Below, one piece after another: positions 6,283 through 11,751 of a DNA stretch of 11,751 nucleotides (position 1 is its first letter; each line of letters starts with the position of its first letter). Location of the stretch: positions 1 through 11,751 of the forward strand of contig URZD01000050.1 of NCBI GenBank assembly GCA_900552305.1, read 5' to 3'. A program made the translations under genes and the position numbers. Under the pieces are notes generated by a model that was given only the letters and a program-made list of their open reading frames with translations, was not told where the DNA came from and searched no databases. Origin of the DNA: an uncultured Eubacteriales bacterium (GTDB taxonomy: Bacteria > Bacillota > Clostridia > Monoglobales > Monoglobaceae).

Positions 6283-7443
6283 TTAGTTTTCCTTACCTAT
6301 AAAGAAGTCGGGACAATCCTTACCGTGTACGCGGCGCATAAGCGCCTCAACAAAGAAGTAGTCGCCCCATACGGAGCCGAGCTGATCCTTGCCCGCCTGT
6401 CCCTTGTCAAGACACGCGTCACAGTCGTCGCCGAGCATATATTTATCGATAAGCTCGTCAAGCACTTCCTCGCCTATGTGCATATAATCCTTTGCCCTGC
6501 CCGCAAACGGGATTTTGTCGGCATCGTTTATCAGATTTATTTTCAGCAGTGCCGCCGCAAACACCGCCGCCGCAGAGCTGTCGCGGTTCTTGGTTTCCTC
6601 CGTCAGGCATCTGAAATCCCAAAGCGGTACCTTGTCATCGCCCATCATATCAAGAAGCGCAAGCAGCTGACCGCCCAAAAGACCCGCGTATTTTTTCTTT
6701 TCATCCGTAGCCTTCAGGACGCTGACTACCGAATAAAGCGCCCACATCTGACCGCGCGACCACACCGAACCGGGCGCATTGCCGCAGTAGTTGCATTCGC
6801 CGACAGGTCTTCCCGACACGCTGTCAAACAGATACGAATGTCTGTAAGTAAAATCCTCGCGCATCATGTACTGCCTTACCACTCTTATATGGCTGTCAAA
6901 CAGGCTGTAGAATGTGGGGTGTTTGGTTTTTCTCCACGCCCACATCATAAGAGTAATATTCATCATGTCATCGATAATCGGATTGACAAACTCGTCGCCG
7001 ATGTCGCCAAAGCCGTTGAACATTCCGACTGTCGGAACAAAGCCTTTGACAAACTCGTTCGCCGCCTCCATGTTCAGCTCGTATGCCTCCTCATCGCCCG
7101 TCAACTCATAGAGTGCGCCGGGACACAGCGCAAACAAAAAGCCTATATCATGGAAAAAGTGATGCCTGTTTTCGCGCAGATACCTGCGGTATGCGGAAAG
7201 CTCCTTTTTCAGATAATCAAGGTATTTTTCCTCTTTATAGTGATAGTACATATACGCAACCGCGCCCGTCAGGAACGAGCGCGTCCAGCCTGTCCACTCG
7301 TCAAAGCTGCACGCGTCCTTTGCGTAGTTTCCGTCCTTGTCCGCAATCCCCATTTCGTAGTTATATGACGCAGGGTCGTTTTTTTCCATTCTCCTGTCGA
7401 TTTTCGCCTTAACTCTTTTCAGTACGGCTTCATAATCTCTCAT
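6283..7443 (-). CDS. GH88 unsaturated glucuronyl hydrolase
   Basis: 386 residues, about the normal GH88 length (roughly 370-390). There is no signal peptide, so it is cytoplasmic. GH88 enzymes hydrate the C4-C5 double bond of the unsaturated uronic acid left by polysaccharide lyases, which frees 4-deoxy-L-threo-5-hexosulose uronate. Family marks are HDIGF (98-102, Asp99), PIIDDMMN (155-162, Asp158), WSRGQMWALY (228-237), a DSSAAAVFAAALL helix (288-300) and SVWGDYFFVEALMR (357-370). Asp99 and Asp158 match the two catalytic aspartates of Bacillus UGL (Asp88 and Asp149) by motif and spacing. GH105 is a related fold, but the motif set favours GH88. The start has GGGAAGGG (7451-7458) 7 nt upstream. 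It is the last gene of the kduI-kduD operon, 54 nt after the dehydrogenase, with a terminator 22 nt after its stop. Substrate identity (pectin, glycosaminoglycan, gellan type) is not decidable. Confidence 0.92.
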   Translation of the reverse strand: MRDYEAVLKRVKAKIDRRMEKNDPASYNYEMGIADKDGNYAKDACSFDEWTGWTRSFLTGAVAYMYYHYKEEKYLDYLKKELSAYRRYLRENRHHFFHDIGFLFALCPGALYELTGDEEAYELNMEAANEFVKGFVPTVGMFNGFGDIGDEFVNPIIDDMMNITLMMWAWRKTKHPTFYSLFDSHIRVVRQYMMREDFTYRHSYLFDSVSGRPVGECNYCGNAPGSVWSRGQMWALYSVVSVLKATDEKKKYAGLLGGQLLALLDMMGDDKVPLWDFRCLTEETKNRDSSAAAVFAAALLKINLINDADKIPFAGRAKDYMHIGEEVLDELIDKYMLGDDCDACLDKGQAGKDQLGSVWGDYFFVEALMRRVHGKDCPDFFIGKEN

Positions 7444-7458
7444 AGCTATACCCTTCCC

Positions 7459-7478
7459 GCGCGGAAAAGCCGCCGCGC
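7459..7478 (-). other. Hairpin directly before the hydrolase ribosome site
   Basis: GCGCGG (7459-7464) and CCGCGC (7473-7478) form a 6-bp GC stem with an 8-nt loop. On the mRNA its 3' foot touches the GGGAAGGG ribosome site of the GH88 gene without a gap. With no T-run it is not a terminator; it may set the translation or stability of the last cistron. Confidence 0.45.
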
Positions 7479-7497
7479 ATTTTAAAATTTATCAGGT

Positions 7498-8289
7498 TTA
7501 TTTCGGCTGCTTGCCTATGTAGGCAAGGATACCGCCGTCAACATACAGAACGTGACCGTTCACAAAATCCGACGCGTCCGAGGCAAGGAATACCGCGGGA
7601 CCCGCCAAATCCTCCGGCGTTCCCCAGCGTGCCGCCGGAGTTTTTGCTATAATAAAGCTGTCGAACGGATGGCGCGAGCCGTCAGGCTGTTTCTCCCTAA
7701 GCGGCGCGGTCTGCGGCGTTGCGATATAGCCGGGACCTATGCCGTTGCACTGGATATTGTACTCGCCGTATTCTGACGCGATGTTTCTTGTGAGCATTTT
7801 AAGTCCGCCCTTTGCGGCAGCGTATGCGGAAACCGTTTCGCGGCCAAGCTCGCTCATCATTGAACAAATGTTTATAATTTTGCCGTGACCCTTCTTTATC
7901 ATCGACGGAATAACCGCCTTTGAAACTATGAACGGCGCGTTAAGGTCAACGTCGATAACCTGTCTGAACTCCGCCGCAGACATCTCGGTCATGGGTATTC
8001 TCTTAATAATTCCCGCATTGTTTACAAGAATATCGATTATGCCGACCTCAGCTTCAACCTTTTTGACAAATGCGCCGACCGCGTCCTCGTCGGTAACGTC
8101 GCATACATAGCCGTGAGCGTCTATTCCAAGCTCGCGGTATGCCGCAAGACCCTTATCGACAAGCTCCTGCTTAATATCGTTGAAAACTATCGTTGCCCCC
8201 GCCTCGGCAAAGCCTTTTGCGATTGCAAAGCCTATTCCGTAGGACGCGCCCGTAACAAGCGCAACCTTTCCGTCAAGTCTGAAATTCAT
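7498..8289 (-). CDS. kduD: KduD-type short-chain dehydrogenase (2-dehydro-3-deoxy-D-gluconate 5-dehydrogenase)
   Basis: 263 residues, a classical short-chain dehydrogenase. The cofactor loop is TGASYGIG (13-20), the NNAG motif is at 90-93, and the catalytic triad is Ser143, Tyr156 and Lys160 (YAAAK). Asp38 at the end of the second beta strand points to NAD(H) rather than NADP(H). By sequence style, including the C-terminal 'GGILAYIGKQP', it falls in the gluconate 5-dehydrogenase-like group. That group includes IdnO-type enzymes and the streptococcal DhuD reductases. Its place directly after kduI and before a GH88 hydrolase makes reduction of 2,5-diketo-3-deoxygluconate to 2-keto-3-deoxygluconate the best role. 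A gluconate 5-dehydrogenase activity is the alternative. The ribosome site GGGAGGA (8297-8303) sits immediately after the kduI stop; the intergenic gap is 15 nt, so translation is probably coupled. Confidence 0.88.
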   Translation of the reverse strand: MNFRLDGKVALVTGASYGIGFAIAKGFAEAGATIVFNDIKQELVDKGLAAYRELGIDAHGYVCDVTDEDAVGAFVKKVEAEVGIIDILVNNAGIIKRIPMTEMSAAEFRQVIDVDLNAPFIVSKAVIPSMIKKGHGKIINICSMMSELGRETVSAYAAAKGGLKMLTRNIASEYGEYNIQCNGIGPGYIATPQTAPLREKQPDGSRHPFDSFIIAKTPAARWGTPEDLAGPAVFLASDASDFVNGHVLYVDGGILAYIGKQPK

Positions 8290-8304
8290 AATTATTTCCT
8301 CCCT

Positions 8305-9930
8305 TTATCTCAAATCCTTTGTTTCTACCGCGTCCATGTCGGTAAACTCCTGATTTTCGCCGCACATCGCCCATATAAACGAATATGCCTTTGTTCCGAC
8401 GCCGCTATGGATTGACCAGCTCGGACTGATAACCGCTTCTTCGTTGTGCATGATTATGTGTCTTGTTTCGGTCGGCTCGCCCATCATATGGAACACTATG
8501 TCATCGGGGCCCATATCAAGATAGAGGTAAACCTCCATTCTTCTGTCATGCGTATGGCACGGCATTGTGTTCCAGACAGAGCCTTCCTCCAGCTGTGTAA
8601 GACCCATTGCAAGCTGACAGCTCTGCATTACCTCGGGGTGGATATACTGGTTGATAACGCGCTTGTTTGCGTCCGCAGCCGAGCCGCACGGAACCTTTTT
8701 AGCCTTTGAAATATCGATTTTGACAATCGGGTACGACTTGTGCGCCGGGCATGAACTTACATAGAACTTTGCCGGATTCTCCGGGTCAACGCTCTTAAAC
8801 GTAATCTCCTTATTGCCCATACCAATATAGATACCGTCCCTCGGCTCCATGGCGTACTCCGTTCCGTCAACTGTGATAACGCCCTTGCCGCCGATGTTTA
8901 TACATCCCATTTCGCGTCTTTCAAGGAAGTATTCCGCCGCAAGCTCCTTGCCCGCTTCCAGCTTCAGCTCCTGCATAACAGGCATAAATCCCGCCGTTAT
9001 GATTCGGTCGATATGGCTGTAGACCATGCGCACGTTGTCCTTTGTGAAAAGGTTTGCGATGTGGAATTCCTCTCTCAGTCTTTCTGTTGTGTAATGCTTA
9101 ACGTCCTTTGAATTTGATGCTTCTCTTACTTCCATTGCCTTTGTCTCCTTTTTTATATATTTGCCGATAACCTCTACCTGTGTGAGCGCCGCCCACGAAA
9201 GCGGCTCCGCCGCCTGTTTAAAGTCCTTAAGGGTTACCGTTTTTGTTACCTTCGGCTTGTCAAGCACAAGCGCCTGTCTGTCCGCCGTCATCTCAAAGTG
9301 CGCCGCCGCCTTTGTGCCGTCCGAGAAAACTACGTTTACCGACTTCCAGTATGTATCGTGCGGGAAGTCCGCTCTGAGGTAAAAGCCAAGCTCCTCAACC
9401 TCGACCTCGCGTCCGAAATCAAGGGTGTAGACCAAATCCTCCCGTGCGCCGCCTGCCCATGAATTGTACGGGTATCGGCCGTGACCGCGGTTTTCACAGT
9501 TACCGTCAATCGCGTTCCGCGGCTTGAATACTTCCTCGCCGCGGGTGACAAAATTTGCCTCCGCATGGGGGAACACGCCCGAGGCGCCTTCCATATCGAT
9601 ACTGTTCATAGCTATGTTTCTCTTTGTGCATACATCATCGCCGCATACCTCGCACACGGTTATGCGGTGACCGCTTTTCTCCCACGATTCGGCATCGTAC
9701 GCGTCAAGCATAACGCCGTAGGGTACCGAATATTTAAGCTCCCTGTCCGGCACATAAACCGTTGACGCCGCCTGCGATTCGTCAAAGCTGACCTCAATGA
9801 ACTCCGAATCCGACGTCACGCGGAACGTATCGCCCTGCCTGTACTCGCCGCCGTAAACCGAATCCACCTTCTTGCCGCCGAATTCTGCCTTTATATCTCC
9901 GTTTATATCAGTTAAAACACATTTTATCAA
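8305..9930 (-). CDS. kduI: Fusion: N-terminal galactose-binding-like domain + 5-keto-4-deoxyuronate isomerase (KduI)
   Basis: 541 residues from TTG 9930, about double a normal KduI. The C-terminal 276 residues (from Met at 9133-9135) are a complete KduI, which converts 4-deoxy-L-threo-5-hexosulose uronate to 3-deoxy-D-glycero-2,5-hexodiulosonate. In KduI numbering the zinc ligands His194, His196, Glu201 (CHTHDRRMEVYLY) and His243 (WSIHSG) are present, each offset by two from E. coli His196, His198, Glu203 and His245. The N-terminal 265 residues contain NAIDGN (139-144) and a beta-rich stretch with LRADFPHDTYWKSV (185-198) and ALTQVEVIG (248-256). I recall this as a clostridial galactose-binding-like family; unverified. 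There is no signal peptide. No ATG start exists: TTG 9936 is only 4 nt from GGAGG (9941-9945), while TTG 9930 is better spaced. First gene of the operon, divergent from an AraC regulator. Confidence 0.88.
   Translation of the reverse strand: MIKCVLTDINGDIKAEFGGKKVDSVYGGEYRQGDTFRVTSDSEFIEVSFDESQAASTVYVPDRELKYSVPYGVMLDAYDAESWEKSGHRITVCEVCGDDVCTKRNIAMNSIDMEGASGVFPHAEANFVTRGEEVFKPRNAIDGNCENRGHGRYPYNSWAGGAREDLVYTLDFGREVEVEELGFYLRADFPHDTYWKSVNVVFSDGTKAAAHFEMTADRQALVLDKPKVTKTVTLKDFKQAAEPLSWAALTQVEVIGKYIKKETKAMEVREASNSKDVKHYTTERLREEFHIANLFTKDNVRMVYSHIDRIITAGFMPVMQELKLEAGKELAAEYFLERREMGCINIGGKGVITVDGTEYAMEPRDGIYIGMGNKEITFKSVDPENPAKFYVSSCPAHKSYPIVKIDISKAKKVPCGSAADANKRVINQYIHPEVMQSCQLAMGLTQLEEGSVWNTMPCHTHDRRMEVYLYLDMGPDDIVFHMMGEPTETRHIIMHNEEAVISPSWSIHSGVGTKAYSFIWAMCGENQEFTDMDAVETKDLR
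9133..9150 (-). promoter_or_regulatory. Internal ribosome binding site and ATG for stand-alone KduI
   Basis: Inside the fusion frame, AAGGAG (complement of 9145-9150) stands 9 nt before an ATG (complement of 9133-9135). That ATG begins exactly where KduI homology begins and would yield a 276-residue protein, the usual KduI size. The frame across this stretch is open, reading GKYIKKETKA before the Met. The arrangement looks like a former intergenic region whose stop codon has been lost. Confidence 0.7.
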
Positions 9931-9965
9931 ATGCAATCCACCTCCAAAACTTTATTCTCATTTTT

Positions 9966-9997
9966 ATTATATCTGATAAGCATGGCAAAGTATTTGC
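9966..9997 (-). promoter_or_regulatory. Probable activated promoter and operator of the kduI operon
   Basis: On the minus strand an exact TATAAT -10 (9966-9971) has no acceptable -35 at 16-18 bp. A perfect dyad, GCAAA-GTA-TTTGC (9985-9997), covers the place where the -35 should be. A strong -10 without a -35 is usual for promoters that depend on an activator. The AraC regulator starting at 10068 is the natural candidate. The word CATGGCA occurs at 9981-9987 and, inverted, at 10064-10070 across the AraC start codon. Confidence 0.5.
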
Positions 9998-10014
9998 ATT
10001 TTATAAATAAAACC

Positions 10015-10043
10015 TTGCTTTTTTCACAAACAGGCTGTATAAT
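10015..10043 (+). promoter_or_regulatory. Predicted promoter of the AraC-family gene
   Basis: TTGCTT (10015-10020), 17 bp, then exact TATAAT (10038-10043). Initiation near 10050 leaves a leader of only about 18 nt that consists mostly of the ribosome site GGGAGG (10054-10059). Confidence 0.7.
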
Positions 10044-10067
10044 AAATACAGAAGGGAGGCAAATGCC

Positions 10068-10946
10068 ATGCAGGTTGTGTTTTCAAAGTGCAGTCAGGCT
10101 ATAGAGCGGGCAAAGACCGACAAGTCCTACGGCTGTTTTTATTCGGAGAGCAGTGACGCGGATCAGAATATTCATCTTCACGAATGCTGTGAGGTTTTGT
10201 TTTGTCTGTCCGGCGGAAAGACATTTTTCATCGGCGAGCGGATATATGAGGTTGAGGACGGAGATATATTTGTGCTTAATCCGTTCGAGGCGCACAAAAT
10301 CACCGCGGACGCGGAAAAGCCGTTTCGGCGGTGCGTTATGCAAATCAACCCGGAATTTTTATACACCGCGTCGGACGCAGCTACCAACCTTTGCGACTGC
10401 TTTAACATACGCGGCAGCGATATTTCGCACAAGCTGCCCACCACTCCTGCGGAGCGCGATAAGATGCTGCACATCTTCCGAAAGCTGATACCGGAATACA
10501 AATACGGCGACAGTCTTTTAAAGGACATTGCCGCCGTTGAGTTTATTATAAATGTGAATGAGATGTTTATGAGCAAGAATACAGGCTATACCTACCGCTC
10601 CGACTACAAAAACAAAACGATTGTGAACGCAATCCGATACATAAACGACAACTTCGGAGCCGAGCTGTCGCTTGACATTATTGCCAAAAGCTGCTTTGTA
10701 TCTGTAAACGAGCTTTGCAAGCTGTTCAGGCAGCACATGGGAACAACCGTGACAAAATACGTCACCTCGCGGCGCATGACCGAGGCAAAAAAGCTCCTTA
10801 AAAACGGAGTCAGTGTTTCGGATGCCGCGGAAAAATGCGGATTTTTGGACTACACCAGCTTTATCCGCGCTTTTAAGAGGTCTGTCGGCGTGTCGCCCGG
10901 GCAATATAAGAAGGCGGCGGAACATTCCGACACGGCAAGGGGGTAG
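10068..10946 (+). CDS. AraC-family transcriptional regulator with cupin sensor domain
   Basis: 292 residues, typical for the family. The N-terminal half is a cupin sensor. His36 and His38 with Glu42 (HLHECCE) begin the fold, and 'EDGDIFVLNPFEAHKI' (63-78) is the usual second cupin motif. The C-terminal 100 residues hold two helix-turn-helices: the first near 200-222 (LSLDIIAKSCFVSVNELCKLF) and the second near 248-271 (VSVSDAAEKCGFLDYTSFIRAF). They are followed by the signature GVSPGQYKK (274-282). The start is ATG 10068, 8 nt after GGGAGG; an out-of-frame ATG lies at 10063. It diverges from the kduI-kduD-GH88 operon with 137 nt between start codons. This suggests it senses a uronate intermediate and activates that operon, possibly with autoregulation. 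The ligand is not readable from sequence. Confidence 0.92.
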   Translation: MQVVFSKCSQAIERAKTDKSYGCFYSESSDADQNIHLHECCEVLFCLSGGKTFFIGERIYEVEDGDIFVLNPFEAHKITADAEKPFRRCVMQINPEFLYTASDAATNLCDCFNIRGSDISHKLPTTPAERDKMLHIFRKLIPEYKYGDSLLKDIAAVEFIINVNEMFMSKNTGYTYRSDYKNKTIVNAIRYINDNFGAELSLDIIAKSCFVSVNELCKLFRQHMGTTVTKYVTSRRMTEAKKLLKNGVSVSDAAEKCGFLDYTSFIRAFKRSVGVSPGQYKKAAEHSDTARG

Positions 10947-10999
10947 GCTTTAACCTTTTATTTTTAAGTAGTTTTAGGGATAGTAAAAAATGATTCAGA

Positions 11000-11057
11000 A
11001 CGAACAAACTGAACCTCTCGGAGTACACTCGTACACCTGCGGGTTCAGTTTGTTTGT
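11000..11057. repeat. Long palindromic element (nested hairpin)
   Basis: A 16-nt arm (11000-11015) pairs with 11042-11057, with 15 Watson-Crick pairs and one G-T. The 26-nt loop contains a second stem: GG-a-GTAC (11020-11026) with GTAC-a-CC (11031-11037) around ACTC. No T-run follows on the plus strand. On the minus strand a run of six T lies 10 nt away. The nested shape suggests a dispersed palindromic repeat of the kind scattered through clostridial intergenic regions. I cannot test copy number from one window. An ATG-started 33-codon frame (10990-11091) reads through it; see the findings. Confidence 0.6.
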
Positions 11058-11110
11058 AGCAAAAATACATATCAAGAAAAATCGAATATAATGAGGTTTT
11101 TCTACATTTT

Positions 11111-11139
11111 AAAAGTCCTTTTGCGGTCCGGACTTTTTT
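11111..11139. terminator. Bidirectional terminator between the AraC gene and trmFO
   Basis: AAAAGTCC (11111-11118) pairs with GGACTTTT (11130-11137) around an 11-nt loop. On the plus strand the stem ends in a run of six T (11134-11139), which suits the AraC transcript. On the minus strand the stem itself ends in TTTT. Its right foot reaches the trmFO stop codon (11138-11140). Confidence 0.7.
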
Positions 11140-11734
11140 ACATTCCTTCCCTATTTCTGAATTTCTCTATTTCTTTAAAGCTCCTTTCAGCATACCTCTC
11201 TGCCTTTTCGCGCTTGTCCTTAATCCGCGCGCCAAGCTCCTCGAATATTCCGAAGTTTACGTTCATCGGCTGAAAATCCGTGATTCCCCTGTTTGAGATA
11301 TACCCCGCAAGTGCGCCGAGCGCGGTTTTTCTGTCAAGCGGCTCACACTGCACGCCGCACAACTCCGCCGCGGCGTATATTCCCGCCATCATTCCCGACG
11401 CCGCCGATTCGATATACCCCTCTACGCCGGTTATCTGGCCCGCAAAGTAAAGCTTTGGACAGCTTATAAGATTATACCGCTCGGTCAAAAGCTCCGGCGA
11501 ATTTATATATGTGTTTCTGTGCATTACGCCGTAGCGCACAAACTCGGCATTTTCCAGTCCCGGAATCATTCCGAATACCCTCTTTTGCTCGCCGAATTTA
11601 AGGTGCGTCTGAAAGCCTACTATATTATACATACTCGCCGCCGCATTGTCCTGGCGCAGCTGCACAACCGCGTACGGACGGCTGCCGTCATGCGGGTCGG
11701 TCAGACCTACCGGCTTCACCGGTCCCACACGCAT
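11138..11734 (-). CDS. trmFO: TrmFO, C-terminal part only (folate/FAD-dependent tRNA m5U54 methyltransferase)
   Basis: About 198 residues that match the C-terminal half of TrmFO, normally near 435 residues. TrmFO methylates uridine 54 in the T-loop of tRNA, using methylene-tetrahydrofolate and FADH2, and is typical of Firmicutes. Diagnostic stretches are GPVKPVGLTDP (4-14), RPYAVVQLRQDNAA (19-32), YNIVGFQTHLKFGEQKRVF (36-54), IPGLENAEFVRYGVMHRNT (57-75) and FAGQITGVEGYIESAASG (97-114). The N-terminal FAD domain and both catalytic cysteines lie outside. The ATG at 11734 is not a genuine start: the homology continues back through Thr (11735-11737). A TAA (complement of 11741-11743) then interrupts the frame where the conserved 'xxTMxxGP' region should go on. 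This is either a sequence error near the edge or a real break. There is no functional link to the uronate genes. Confidence 0.88.
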   Translation of the reverse strand: MRVGPVKPVGLTDPHDGSRPYAVVQLRQDNAAASMYNIVGFQTHLKFGEQKRVFGMIPGLENAEFVRYGVMHRNTYINSPELLTERYNLISCPKLYFAGQITGVEGYIESAASGMMAGIYAAAELCGVQCEPLDRKTALGALAGYISNRGITDFQPMNVNFGIFEELGARIKDKREKAERYAERSFKEIEKFRNREGM

Positions 11735-11751
11735 AGTGGCTTACGGGTGAT

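Noticed and set aside
6241..7368. 375-residue open frame antisense to the GH88 gene
   Set aside because: It begins inside the terminator stem, is rich in His, Arg and Val as expected of a complement frame, and overlaps a gene with clear GH88 motifs.
8305..9930. The double-length kduI frame as simply two mis-joined genes by frameshift
   Set aside because: The frame is the same on both sides of the junction and is open through it. No insertion or deletion is needed, so only loss of a stop codon could explain it; a sequencing substitution remains possible.
10990..11091. 33-codon frame as a real small protein
   Set aside because: There is no Shine-Dalgarno before the ATG, and the frame is explained by the palindrome it crosses. 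Kept only as part of the repeat finding.
1..11751. CRISPR array, tRNA, rRNA, transposase or riboswitch
   Set aside because: I saw no regularly spaced repeats, cloverleaf, transposase-like protein or known riboswitch core. The repeats present are short and pairwise.

Overview
The window looks like a chromosomal segment from an uncultured or gut-type Clostridia (Firmicutes/Bacillota). The evidence is a folate-dependent TrmFO fragment, strong AGGAGG-type ribosome binding sites, consensus sigma-A promoters, a 7TM histidine kinase with a LuxR-type regulator, and secreted multi-module proteins ending in a 'KAFVWEGL.PI' tail that I associate with clostridial secreted enzymes. The genus cannot be fixed from the sequence. 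The lifestyle suggested is use of plant (pectin-type) or host uronate polysaccharides.

Layout. (1) 1-3466, minus strand: two adjacent secreted proteins. The downstream one runs off the left edge. They share a beta-sandwich-like module and appear to be a surface or extracellular glycan-interaction pair. (2) 3467-3731: divergent control region with a promoter for each side, including an exact TTGACA-17-TATAAT for the right-hand genes. (3) 3732-6143, plus strand: a 7TM sensor histidine kinase and a NarL/LuxR-type response regulator, separated by an unusual repeat-bearing 183-nt spacer. (4) 6222-6261: a bidirectional terminator between convergent operons. (5) 6283-9930, minus strand: a three-cistron uronate operon, transcribed in the order kduI fusion, kduD-type dehydrogenase, GH88 unsaturated glucuronyl hydrolase. 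(6) 9937-10067: divergent control region. (7) 10068-10946, plus strand: an AraC-family regulator. (8) 10947-11137: a long palindromic element and a bidirectional terminator. (9) 11138-right edge, minus strand: the C-terminal half of TrmFO, a tRNA-modification housekeeping gene.

How the genes work together. The cytoplasmic GH88 enzyme releases the 4,5-unsaturated uronate from imported lyase products. This opens spontaneously to 4-deoxy-L-threo-5-hexosulose uronate, KduI isomerises it, and the KduD-type reductase makes 2-keto-3-deoxygluconate. The transporter, the lyase, and the KDG kinase and aldolase are not in the window. The divergent AraC regulator is the obvious candidate controller of this operon. 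The kinase/regulator pair lies back to back with the secreted proteins and may control them.

Most notable point: the kduI reading frame is about twice the normal length. A galactose-binding-like domain of about 265 residues is fused in frame to a complete KduI, and the KduI part still has its own Shine-Dalgarno sequence and ATG. One locus may therefore make both a fusion and a stand-alone isomerase.
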